Below the pieces are notes generated by a model. That model worked only from the letters and a program-made list of their open reading frames with translations. It had not been told where the DNA came from and searched no databases. Below are positions 7,865 through 15,015 of a stretch of 44,304 nucleotides of DNA, piece after piece; the first letter of the stretch is position 1; every line of letters starts with the position of its first letter. Source of the DNA: Actinomycetes bacterium (GTDB lineage Bacteria > Actinomycetota > Actinomycetes > Mycobacteriales > Mycobacteriaceae); contig JAEYMI010000018.1 in NCBI GenBank assembly GCA_023461275.1, positions 1-44,304 on the forward strand. The letters run 5' to 3'. The position numbers and the translations under genes were made by a program.

Positions 7865-7994
7865 CTGATCGAGTAGCGACGAGCGAGCGCAGCGAGCCCG
7901 ACGCGTATCGAGATCACAACCGCACCAACATCATTCGACGCACCGTGGCCTCGATACGGACCTCCGCTAGCGCTCCGGCCTTACTCGACCAGCG
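7865..7994. repeat. Inverted pair of ~50-bp elements between the 21-mer arms
   Basis: The stretch 7865-7915 (starting CTGATCGAGTA and ending CGTATCGAGATC) and the reverse complement of 7947-7994 (containing GGTCGAGTA and CGTATCGAGGCC) share both ends and a purine-rich GAGCG/AGCG middle. They are therefore two facing copies of one element. I recall GGTCGAGTA...CGTATCGAG-type elements as common in Gordonia and relatives, but could not search for them. No gene is present. Confidence 0.75.
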
Positions 7995-7998
7995 TTAG

Positions 7999-8124
7999 GG
8001 GCGCTGTCGATGGACGGGAGGGCGCGCTCAACGGGAGCAAGGGCGCCGTCGATGGTCACGAGGGCGCGTTCAACGCGAGCGAGGGCGCCGTCGATGGACG
8101 GGAGGGCGCCGTCGACCCTGCGGT
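7999..8124 (-). repeat. Six tandem 21-bp units (reverse arm, locus 1)
   Basis: Six contiguous 21-bp units with a GGGCGCCGTCGAC-type core, the reverse complement of the forward-arm core, run up to the stop codon of the MaoC-like gene. Cores alternate between GTCGAT and TCAAC variants, and the last unit is degenerate. Together with 7760-7864 this fills the 366-bp gap between two convergent genes. Confidence 0.88.
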
Positions 8125-8591
8125 CAGTAGACGAGAACGCGGACGTTCTCGGCGACGCAGGCGGGCTTGTCGACGCCATCGATCTCCACCGTGTTGCGGA
8201 CCACCACGTTCACACCGACGGGAGTCTCCTCGACCGAGGTGATGACCGCGTTGGCGCGGATGCGGGAACCGACCGGAACCGGATTCGGGAATCGCACCTT
8301 GTTCAACCCATAGTTGATGACGAGCTTGGGGCCCTCGACGGTGAAGATGCCACCGGCCAGGAGCGGCAGTAGCGACAGCGTCAGGTATCCGTGCGCGATC
8401 GGCGCACCGAACGGACCCTCTTTGGCCCGCTCGACGTCGACGTGAATCCACTGGTGATCACCGGTCGCGTCGGCGAACTGATTGACCCGATCCTGGGTGA
8501 TCTCCAGCCAGTCGCCGGACCCGAGGTCGTCGCCGATCGCGTCTCGCAATTCATCAACACTGGTAAATGTGCGCTGCGTCTCACTACTCAT
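8124..8591 (-). CDS. MaoC-type (R)-specific enoyl-CoA hydratase (HtdZ-like)
   Basis: This 155-residue single-hotdog protein is predicted to hydrate trans-2-enoyl-CoA to (R)-3-hydroxyacyl-CoA. The hydratase-2 motif is intact in FADATGDHQWIH, with catalytic Asp45 and His50. GPFGAPIAHGYLTLSL and NYGLNKVRFPNPVPVGS are also typical. It closely resembles M. tuberculosis Rv0130 (HtdZ). The start at 8591 has no Shine-Dalgarno sequence, so a leaderless or very short leader is likely. The start codon lies only 25 bp from the divergent start at 8617. Its stop codon touches the repeat array at 7999-8124. Its physiological substrate is unknown. Confidence 0.92.
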   Translation of the reverse strand: MSSETQRTFTSVDELRDAIGDDLGSGDWLEITQDRVNQFADATGDHQWIHVDVERAKEGPFGAPIAHGYLTLSLLPLLAGGIFTVEGPKLVINYGLNKVRFPNPVPVGSRIRANAVITSVEETPVGVNVVVRNTVEIDGVDKPACVAENVRVLVY

Positions 8592-8599
8592 AACATCGG

Positions 8600-8606
8600 T
8601 AGTTTA
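8600..8606. promoter_or_regulatory. Putative symmetric -10 element shared by divergent genes
   Basis: TAGTTTA gives a TANNNT -10 hexamer on the plus strand (TAGTTT, 8600-8605) and on the minus strand (TAAACT, 8606-8601). The two start codons lie at 8617 (+) and 8591 (-), both consistent with very short leaders. The start codons leave only 25 bp between them. Inferred from spacing only. Confidence 0.4.
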
Positions 8607-8616
8607 CCGTCGTCGT

Positions 8617-9153
8617 ATGAGTACTCCACGGGTACCACCCGGCGGCTTCCGCGAGCTCGGCCCCGTCAACTGGGTCTTTGCACGCGGCGCCGCACGCGCG
8701 ATCGGCGTGTCCGACGCCCACATCTTCTCCACACTCGGCCGAGCCAAAGGTCTGTTCAAAGGCTGGCTCTACTTCGGCGCACGCCTCATGCCCTTCGGAC
8801 AGCTGTCCCGCAAGGACAGCGAGATGATCATCATCCGCACCGCACACCTGCGCGAGTGTGACTACGAACTCGACCACCACAAGAGGCTCGGCGCGCGCGC
8901 CGGGATCAGCCGTGAGGAGCTCGCCCGCATTCTCGAGGGGCCCGACGCCGGCTGGGGTGACCGGGAACGTGCACTGCTGCGGGCCACCGATGAACTGGTG
9001 ACCACCAAGGACATCACCGATCTCAATTGGGCCGCCCTCGAACGCCACCTGAAGCCGTCGGAGCTGATCGGTTTCACCCTGCTCGTCGGCCAGTACGACA
9101 TGCTGGCCACCACGATTCACACGTTGCGCATCCAGCGCGACGAGCGCGTGTGA
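8617..9153 (+). CDS. Carboxymuconolactone decarboxylase/AhpD-like protein
   Basis: This 178-residue protein belongs to the CMD/AhpD fold, a mix of decarboxylases, peroxidase-linked disulfide reductases and unknowns. The signature is TAHLRECDYELDHH: Glu80, Cys81, Tyr83 and His87-His88 match the conserved E-C-Y-HH pattern. Only one cysteine is present rather than AhpD's CxxC, so AhpD-type disulfide reductase activity is unlikely. The ATG at 8617 is chosen; the frame continues upstream but only over the divergent MaoC gene. No Shine-Dalgarno sequence is seen. It is followed after 10 bp by a methyltransferase, almost certainly in one transcript. Its substrate is unknown. Confidence 0.85.
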   Translation: MSTPRVPPGGFRELGPVNWVFARGAARAIGVSDAHIFSTLGRAKGLFKGWLYFGARLMPFGQLSRKDSEMIIIRTAHLRECDYELDHHKRLGARAGISREELARILEGPDAGWGDRERALLRATDELVTTKDITDLNWAALERHLKPSELIGFTLLVGQYDMLATTIHTLRIQRDERV

Positions 9154-9163
9154 AGGCCAACCC

Positions 9164-9805
9164 GTGACCTCGCTGGCGCAGCGTGCGATGAACAACCCGC
9201 TGCTCAGCGACGTCTACGAGCGGCTATGGCGGCCGATGTTCACCCGGCTGTTCAGCTTCGGCGGGTCGTCGACGGAGGTCACCGACCGCGCCCTGGTGGC
9301 CTACCTGTCGCGACCCGGCGACCGCACCATCCTCGACGTCGCTTGCGGCCCAGGCAATTACACTCGCAGGCTGTCGACCGAACTGACCGGCGACGGCCGC
9401 TGCATCGGCATCGACTTCTCTCCGACGATGCTGGCCAAAGCCGTGGCGACCAACAGCGGTGAGCGGGTGAGCTACATCCGCGGCGACGCACATTCAGTTC
9501 CGTTCGGCGACAACACCTTCGACTCGGTGATCTGTCTGGCCGCACTGTATCTGATCCCGGATCCGCTGCCGGTACTCGACGAACTCGTCCGGGTCACGAA
9601 ACCCGGCGGCGAGGTCGTGGTGTTCACCTCCGTGGCCACCGACCTCTCGTCACTGCCCGGCGTGCAAGCGGTCGCCTCGCTCACCGGGTACCGGATCTTC
9701 GGGCGCACCGAGATCATCGACCGCCTCAAAGCGGCCGGCGCTGTCGACGTCGAGCAGACCATCACCGGCCAGGGTCAGTTCGTCCTCGCCCGACTACCTG
9801 CCTGA
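9164..9805 (+). CDS. Class I SAM-dependent methyltransferase
   Basis: This 213-residue Rossmann-fold methyltransferase resembles the UbiE/Methyltransf_11 group. Motif I is LDVACGPGNYT, which binds S-adenosylmethionine. The acidic residue after beta-2 is in IGIDFSPTML, motif II is FDSVICLAALYLI, and motif III is TKPGGEVVVFT. The GTG start at 9164 follows GAAGG after 6 bases. It is 10 bp downstream of the CMD-like gene, suggesting joint transcription and perhaps a shared small-molecule pathway. The acceptor cannot be read from the sequence. It converges with ssuD, the stop codons being 11 bp apart, and a 12-bp direct repeat (9800-9811 and 9829-9840) spans both gene ends. Confidence 0.87.
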   Translation: MTSLAQRAMNNPLLSDVYERLWRPMFTRLFSFGGSSTEVTDRALVAYLSRPGDRTILDVACGPGNYTRRLSTELTGDGRCIGIDFSPTMLAKAVATNSGERVSYIRGDAHSVPFGDNTFDSVICLAALYLIPDPLPVLDELVRVTKPGGEVVVFTSVATDLSSLPGVQAVASLTGYRIFGRTEIIDRLKAAGAVDVEQTITGQGQFVLARLPA

Positions 9806-9816
9806 GACCCCCGCCG

Positions 9817-10956
9817 CTAGACCGCCGCGCCTGAGACCCCGACGCCGGATACTCCAACACCTGAAGCCGCCACGCGCTGCTCGGCCCGACGTACCAGCGG
9901 CGCAACGCCTTCGGCGAACCAATACGCCTCTTCGATATGCGGCTGTCCGGACAGGATGAAGTGGTCGACGCCGATGGCCCGGTACTGGGCGATCAGGTCG
10001 GCGACCTCGGCGTGGCTGCCGACGAATGCCGTGCCGGCACCCTGACGGACCAGACCGTAGCCCGCCCACAGTCCCGGATAGACCTCGAGGCCGGCGATGT
10101 CGGTATTGAGCTCCAGTTGTCGACGCTGCCCTTCGGATTCCGACTGCGACAACCGTTCCCGGGCCAGTGCGATCAGATTGGGGTCCATCCCGTCGATGAG
10201 TCGCCGCGCCTGCGCCCACGCCTGCTCGTGCGTATCCCGCGCGATCACATGCGCACGAATCCCGAAGGACAGAGTGCGGCCATGCCGGGCAGCGCGGGCC
10301 CGGACGTCGTCGATCAGTGCCGCAACCTTGTCCGGCGGCTCGGTCCAGGTGAGGTAGGTGTCGACGTGTGCGGCCGCGACGTCACGCGCGGGTTCGCTTG
10401 CGCCGCCGAAGAACACCGACGGCGTCGGCTGGGGCGCACGGGCCACCGATGCCCCGGTGACGTCGAAGTACTCGCCGGCGAAGTCGTACGGCGTCCCCGA
10501 CCACGCGCCACGAACGACCTGTAGGAACTCCGCGGTACGCGCGTAGCGCTGCTCCTTGGTCAGGCGATCCCCGAAGCGTTCCTGCTCCTCCCGGTCACCG
10601 CCGGTCACGATGTTGAGAGCGATTCTGCCCCCAGATAATTCGCTGAAAGTGGCGGCCTGCTGCGCAGCCAGGGTGGGCGTGATGAGTCCGGGGCGGAAGG
10701 CGACCAGGAACTTGAGTCGACGTGTCTCCCGGATCAGCGCGGCAGTGGTCACCCACGAGTCGAGACACCATGTGCCGGTGGGCGTCAGCACCGATTCGAA
10801 GCCCAGGTTCTCGGCCGTCCGCGCCACCAGCGCCAGGTAGTCCAGATCGGGCGCGCGGTACACCGAAGCGATCCCGTTGTCGGAGGTGCCGAAGGCCCCG
10901 ACCACGTCCCGGCCGTCGCCGGTGGTGGGTAGAAACCAGTGAAAAGTGGCGCTCAC
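9817..10956 (-). CDS. ssuD: FMNH2-dependent alkanesulfonate monooxygenase
   Basis: SsuD uses reduced flavin and oxygen to split alkanesulfonates into aldehyde and sulfite, releasing sulfur under sulfate limitation. The protein shows the luciferase-like TIM-barrel pattern: the N-terminal FHWFLPTTGDGR, Cys64 in GTWCLDSW (the conserved SsuD cysteine), FLVAFRPGLITPTLAAQQAAT, NIVTGGD and FVGSHAEVADLI. At 379 residues it is normal length, apart from a C-terminal GVGVS/GVGVS repeat tail. Its ATG overlaps the ssuB stop by 4 bp, so it is the last gene of the ssuACBD operon. The flavin reductase that would supply FMNH2 is not in this window. Confidence 0.93.
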   Translation of the reverse strand: MSATFHWFLPTTGDGRDVVGAFGTSDNGIASVYRAPDLDYLALVARTAENLGFESVLTPTGTWCLDSWVTTAALIRETRRLKFLVAFRPGLITPTLAAQQAATFSELSGGRIALNIVTGGDREEQERFGDRLTKEQRYARTAEFLQVVRGAWSGTPYDFAGEYFDVTGASVARAPQPTPSVFFGGASEPARDVAAAHVDTYLTWTEPPDKVAALIDDVRARAARHGRTLSFGIRAHVIARDTHEQAWAQARRLIDGMDPNLIALARERLSQSESEGQRRQLELNTDIAGLEVYPGLWAGYGLVRQGAGTAFVGSHAEVADLIAQYRAIGVDHFILSGQPHIEEAYWFAEGVAPLVRRAEQRVAASGVGVSGVGVSGAAV

Positions 10957-11813
10957 GAGACGAACTCGTCGGCGTCACGATCAGACTGTGCGTTATCGCC
11001 GCCGGAAGCACCACCACTCGAATCGCCAACACCCGACTTGCCGACACCCGAACTGCCAACACCAAGGTGCCCGAGCACCCGTTCGCGTAACTCCACCAAC
11101 CGCAGATCGTCGCGGTACCGAGGCCGTTCGATATCGACGGGCACCTCGTGTGCGATCGCGCCGTCCTCGAGCACCAGCACTCGGTCGGCCAGCACTACTG
11201 CTTCTTCGACGTCGTGGGTCACCAAGAGTGCGGCGAATCCGTGCCGCTCCCAGAGCCGCGTCAGCAAGGCGTGCGCTTCGAGGCGGGTCAAGGCGTCGAG
11301 CGCCCCGAACGGTTCGTCGAGGAGCAGGACGTCCGGGTTGCGGACGAGGGCGCGCGCCAGCGAAGCACGTTGCGCCTCACCACCGGACAGCGTCCGGGGC
11401 CACGCGTCGACGCGATGGCTCAAGCCCACCTCTCCGAGCGCCTGTGCGGCACGCTCGGCGGCGTTGCCGCCGGACAGGTTGAGCGACACGTTCTTTCGAA
11501 CCGAACGCCACGGCAGCAGCCGCGGTTCCTGAAACGCCACCGCCCGCGACCCCTCGACGACGAGTCGACCGCCGTGGCCACCGTCGAGCCCGGCAATGAT
11601 CCGCAGCAGCGTCGACTTGCCCGACCCGGATCGTCCGACGAGCGCGACGATCTCACCCGATCGCAGTGTCAGGTCGATGCCGTGCAGAATCTCGATGTCG
11701 TTGAAGGATCGGGTGACCGATTCCGCCTGCACCACAATGCTATTGGACGTCTTGCTATTGGACGTCTTGCTATTGGCCGACTTACCGTTTGCCGTCACAC
11801 TGTTGGCGCTCAT
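10953..11813 (-). CDS. ssuB: Sulfonate ABC transporter ATPase
   Basis: SsuB powers sulfonate import with SsuC and SsuA. Walker A is GRSGSGKST, the Q-loop lies in AFQEPRLLPWRS, the signature is LSGGEAQR, Walker B is VLLLDEPFGALD and the switch histidine is in VTHD. The start is placed at 11813 because that ATG overlaps the ssuC stop by 4 bp (ATGA), exactly as ssuD overlaps ssuB; the frame extends nine codons further. Two low-complexity ends are unusual: an N-terminal SKTSN/SKTSN repeat, and a C-terminal GVGSS/GVGKS/GVGDS repeat followed by Gly/Ser/Asp. Both are encoded by 15-bp tandem units. They should lie outside the ATPase core. Confidence 0.94.
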   Translation of the reverse strand: MSANSVTANGKSANSKTSNSKTSNSIVVQAESVTRSFNDIEILHGIDLTLRSGEIVALVGRSGSGKSTLLRIIAGLDGGHGGRLVVEGSRAVAFQEPRLLPWRSVRKNVSLNLSGGNAAERAAQALGEVGLSHRVDAWPRTLSGGEAQRASLARALVRNPDVLLLDEPFGALDALTRLEAHALLTRLWERHGFAALLVTHDVEEAVVLADRVLVLEDGAIAHEVPVDIERPRYRDDLRLVELRERVLGHLGVGSSGVGKSGVGDSSGGASGGDNAQSDRDADEFVS

Positions 11814-12724
11814 CGGTTCACCCGCCAGCGCAGCAGCCATGCTTCGAGTCCGCGCACGATCGAGTCACTGAGCAATCCGAGACATGCGTAGATCACCAGT
11901 CCCATCACGATGATGTCGTTGCGGAAGTAGGTGCGTGCGTTCATCACCAGGTAGCCGAGTCCGGCGTCGGCGTTGATCTGTTCGGCAACGATCAGCGACA
12001 GCCACGCAACACCCAGGGACAGCCGAAATCCGGTGAGCGCACTGGGCATCGCACCCGGCAGGATCACCGTGCGCGCCAGCCCGAGCCGGCCGAGTCCCAA
12101 TGAGCGACCCGCCTCGATCAGCTTCTTCTCCACGCCGTGGATTCCCGACACCAGGTTGAGGTAGAGCGGAAAGAGCACACCGAGGGCGACCATGTACACC
12201 TTGGGTTCCTCGCCGATTCCGAACCAGACGACGAACAACGGGATGAGTCCGAGGAATGGGACGGTGCGCAGCATCTGCAGCGGCGGGTCGATCGCGACGT
12301 CGGCGACCCGGAAGAACCCGACCAGCAGGCCCAACGTGACCGCCAAGGTAACGCCCAAGGTCAGTCCGATGGCGACGCGCTGCAACGAAACCAGCAGCGC
12401 CTCTTGCAGTTCGCCGGTTGCCAGTAGTTCCTTGGCGGCGGCGAAGACCTGGGTGGGTGGCGCGAGTTTGCTCTCCGGGATGACGCCCCGGCTGGAGAGC
12501 ACCTGCCAGGCCGCCAGCAGCGCCAACGGCGACAGCAGACGCAACCACGGACCGTTGGCCGCGCGGGTCAGACCTCGGCGCACCCGCTCCGATCGACCCG
12601 GCGTATGCCGGTCACCGGCCGACGACGCCACGCTCACGGTCGATGATGAAGCCGACGACGAAGCGGCCGTGGGCTTTTCACGCGTTGCAGACTGTACCGA
12701 TGATCCCGCCAGGATGTCGGTCAT
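11810..12724 (-). CDS. ssuC: Sulfonate ABC transporter permease
   Basis: This 304-residue membrane component forms the channel of the sulfonate importer. About six transmembrane helices are visible after residue 60. The EAA loop that docks with the ATPase is present (EAGRSLGLGRLGLARTVILPGA), and the C-terminal region GLGYLVMNARTYF is typical of SsuC/TauC permeases. The first 55 residues are Ser/Ala-rich and hydrophilic, probably a disordered cytoplasmic extension. Its ATG overlaps the final base of the ssuA stop (TGATG), indicating translational coupling. The order A-C-B-D is a standard ssu arrangement. Confidence 0.94.
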   Translation of the reverse strand: MTDILAGSSVQSATREKPTAASSSASSSTVSVASSAGDRHTPGRSERVRRGLTRAANGPWLRLLSPLALLAAWQVLSSRGVIPESKLAPPTQVFAAAKELLATGELQEALLVSLQRVAIGLTLGVTLAVTLGLLVGFFRVADVAIDPPLQMLRTVPFLGLIPLFVVWFGIGEEPKVYMVALGVLFPLYLNLVSGIHGVEKKLIEAGRSLGLGRLGLARTVILPGAMPSALTGFRLSLGVAWLSLIVAEQINADAGLGYLVMNARTYFRNDIIVMGLVIYACLGLLSDSIVRGLEAWLLRWRVNR

Positions 12725-13752
12725 CAGCTTGTGCCCGTTCCGCTCACGGCCGAGTTGAACTGTGCGTCAAAGTAGTCGGCGGCCTTGGGATCGTTGGGGA
12801 TCACCTTGCCGTTGGCGAAGAGGTCGATCAGTCGCTGATGCTTGGCGATCTGCTCGTCTCCGATCGGAACCAGCGGACCCGAGCCGGTGGCGAACGTCGC
12901 GCGCGCAACCGGTTCGGAGAGTTTGGTGAGCTTGCTGTAGGTGGGAATCCACTGGTCTTCGTGGGTGACCGCCCACTCCTGCGCCCGGCCCAGTCGGGCG
13001 ACGAAGTCCGCGATCGCCTTCTGCTTCACCGGATCTCCCAGCGACTGCGAGGAGGCCAGGTAGTAGGCCTGCTGGGTGGTCAGACCCGCGCCGTCGGTGA
13101 CGACCCTGGCACCGTGCTGCGAAATGGCCACCTCGGCGAACGGGTTCCACACCGCCCACGCGTCGACTTGGGAGTTGGTGAACGCCGACAGGCCCTCGGT
13201 CGGGGTGAGGAGCGTCTGCTGAATGTCGGCCGGCTTGAGTCCGGCGTGATCGAGCAGCGCGAGCACCAGACCGTTGGAGCTCGATCCCTTGGTGAAGGCG
13301 ATCTTCTTGCCCTTGAGGTCGGCGATCGACTTGACCGGGGAATCGGCCTTGACCAACAGGAAGTCGGTTGGCTTGCGACGCGCTTGCACGGCGACGATCT
13401 TCAGCGGGGCGCCGCTGGATTGGGCGAAAACCGGTGGCACATCACCGGTTCCACCGATGTCCACCTTGCCGGCCGCGGCCGCCTCGAGCAGCGGAGGTCC
13501 GGACTCGAAGGCCGCCCACTGGACGTCGTAGGGCAGGTCCTTGAGCTGACCGGCGGCCTGCAGCAGCGATTCGGTCTGCTTCACCTGGTCGCCGATGGTG
13601 AGTGTGATGCGTTGGGCGGCAGCCGAACTGCTCGACGCAGCGGGTTCACTCGACGAGCAGGCGCTCACCGACAGCGCCAACGTCGCCACCGCGGCGGCAG
13701 CAACCACACCCCACCGCTTCGTCAAACCCAACCCTGAACGCTTGCGCCCCAC
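12724..13752 (-). CDS. ssuA: Sulfonate-binding lipoprotein
   Basis: This 342-residue extracellular substrate-binding protein delivers aliphatic sulfonates to SsuBC. The signal sequence ends in LSVSAC, a lipobox with Cys32, followed by a Ser/Ala linker. The mature region has family features (IGDQVKQTESLLQAAG, VDIGGTGDVPPVFAQ, KIAFTKGSSSNGLVLALL, VDAWAVWNPFAEVA). The GTG at 13752 is chosen because GAGGGAG lies about 6 bases upstream and it gives a normal signal peptide; the frame is open for 27 more codons. It is the first gene of the operon. The 215-bp gap upstream to the glycosylase gene shows no operator I can name. Confidence 0.92.
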   Translation of the reverse strand: MGRKRSGLGLTKRWGVVAAAAVATLALSVSACSSSEPAASSSSAAAQRITLTIGDQVKQTESLLQAAGQLKDLPYDVQWAAFESGPPLLEAAAAGKVDIGGTGDVPPVFAQSSGAPLKIVAVQARRKPTDFLLVKADSPVKSIADLKGKKIAFTKGSSSNGLVLALLDHAGLKPADIQQTLLTPTEGLSAFTNSQVDAWAVWNPFAEVAISQHGARVVTDGAGLTTQQAYYLASSQSLGDPVKQKAIADFVARLGRAQEWAVTHEDQWIPTYSKLTKLSEPVARATFATGSGPLVPIGDEQIAKHQRLIDLFANGKVIPNDPKAADYFDAQFNSAVSGTGTS

Positions 13753-13967
13753 TGTGTGCTCCCTCTCGCCGGACGGCCCCCTCGGGCATACCTGTTCCTG
13801 AAATTGTCGGGTGCGATGCGGCACACCCATCACGGCGCGACGTCGACAGTCCGATTCGGTGCACTATCCGTGCAGGTGACGCGGGTAGGCCAGGGTTACG
13901 ATCGGCGCGAACGAAAAATCCCACAGCGACCGCGCCGGCCGGCCGTCGACATCAGATGTTCCCGACT

Positions 13968-14849
13968 TCAGATGTCCCGGTAGTCCCGCACCGACATCCG
14001 GTGTCCGCGACGCTCTTTGTAGACGCCATGCCGTTCGGCCATCCGGATGATCCGATAGCGATGTCCCCGATAGGGTTCGAGCAATTCGAGCATGCCCGCG
14101 TCGTCGACCGGCTCTCCGATCAACGTCTGCCCCACCAACGATGGGATGTGATAGTCGCCGACCGGGACGGCGTCGGCGTCACCGACCGCGCGGGCACGCG
14201 CCTCGGCCTCGGTCCACGGCCCGACGCCACGCAGCACGGTCAGCTTGTCCGTGTGGCGTTCGACGTCCATCGACGTCGCCCCGCGAATGGTGCGCATCCG
14301 GACCGGTTCGACTCCGGCACGATGCCACTCCCAGCTCGGGATCCGGGCCCAGACATCTTGCGGCGGAGGAACTCTCATGGTGTCGGGTACCGGTCCGGGC
14401 GCGGGTTCGCCGAATCGTCGGAGAAGAATGCGCCAGGCCCGAAATGCCTCGCGCCCCACCACTTTCTGCTCCAGGATCGCCGGGGCGAGCGCTTCCCACA
14501 CGCGACCCGACCGCCCGATCCGCAGGCCATGCGCATTCTTGACCAGTCGCGCGACGACGTCGTCGCCGACCGGCATGCCCTCCGGATCGTCGCTCGCGCC
14601 GAGCATGTCGGGCATCTGCTCGAGTAGCCACGCCGCACCCGGTCCCCACGCTCGGCCGAGCACTGCCGATCCGTCACCGCCGATGGCCAGCGTCCCCGGA
14701 CCGTCGGGCGTGTGCACGGCGCGCCACACCGACCCGTCGGGCGCGTAGCGGAAGGCCGGGTCGCCGCTGCCGCGTCGATGAATCCCGATGGTGGCCCGCA
14801 CGTCGAGTGGCCACGGCGGTGACCAGGCGCGGGACAGCTCAGCAGACAC
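13968..14849 (-). CDS. DNA-3-methyladenine glycosylase II (AlkA-like)
   Basis: This protein of about 293 residues is predicted to excise alkylated bases. The helix-hairpin-helix region is visible in LRGVGPWTEAEARARA, followed by VPVGDYHIPSLVGQ, where the aspartate before YHI is the expected catalytic residue of the HhH-GPD superfamily. LAPAILEQKVVGREAFRAW matches the conserved helix before it (usually IxxQ). The C-terminus (YRGHRYRIIRMAERHG) is typical of actinobacterial members. The start is uncertain: the GTG at 14849 avoids an unlikely N-terminus, while an ATG at 14897 in the same frame is possible. No adaptive-response regulator is adjacent. Confidence 0.85.
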   Translation of the reverse strand: MSAELSRAWSPPWPLDVRATIGIHRRGSGDPAFRYAPDGSVWRAVHTPDGPGTLAIGGDGSAVLGRAWGPGAAWLLEQMPDMLGASDDPEGMPVGDDVVARLVKNAHGLRIGRSGRVWEALAPAILEQKVVGREAFRAWRILLRRFGEPAPGPVPDTMRVPPPQDVWARIPSWEWHRAGVEPVRMRTIRGATSMDVERHTDKLTVLRGVGPWTEAEARARAVGDADAVPVGDYHIPSLVGQTLIGEPVDDAGMLELLEPYRGHRYRIIRMAERHGVYKERRGHRMSVRDYRDI

Positions 14850-15015
14850 CCGTCCACAGTAGGTGGCCCGCGTCGTCGACGAACCGCTCGGCGACAACCG
14901 GAGATTCCAGCGAAATTCAGCACCGTGAAGCGTCGACGCGCGATAGTTGTGAGGACGGGGACGACGTCACACCCCTCCCGTGACGTGACCCGATCCCGTG
15001 AAAGGGACCCGCACC

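Noticed and set aside
7865..7994. Insertion sequence
   Set aside because: The facing ~50-bp elements enclose only 31 bp and no transposase, so this is not an intact mobile element.
7760..8124. CRISPR array
   Set aside because: The 21-bp period leaves only 8 variable bases, the array changes orientation in the middle and no cas gene is present.
12725..13960. Cysteine-responsive leader peptide before ssuA
   Set aside because: I looked for a small ORF with consecutive cysteines, known before some actinobacterial sulfur operons, and saw none with a start and ribosome site.
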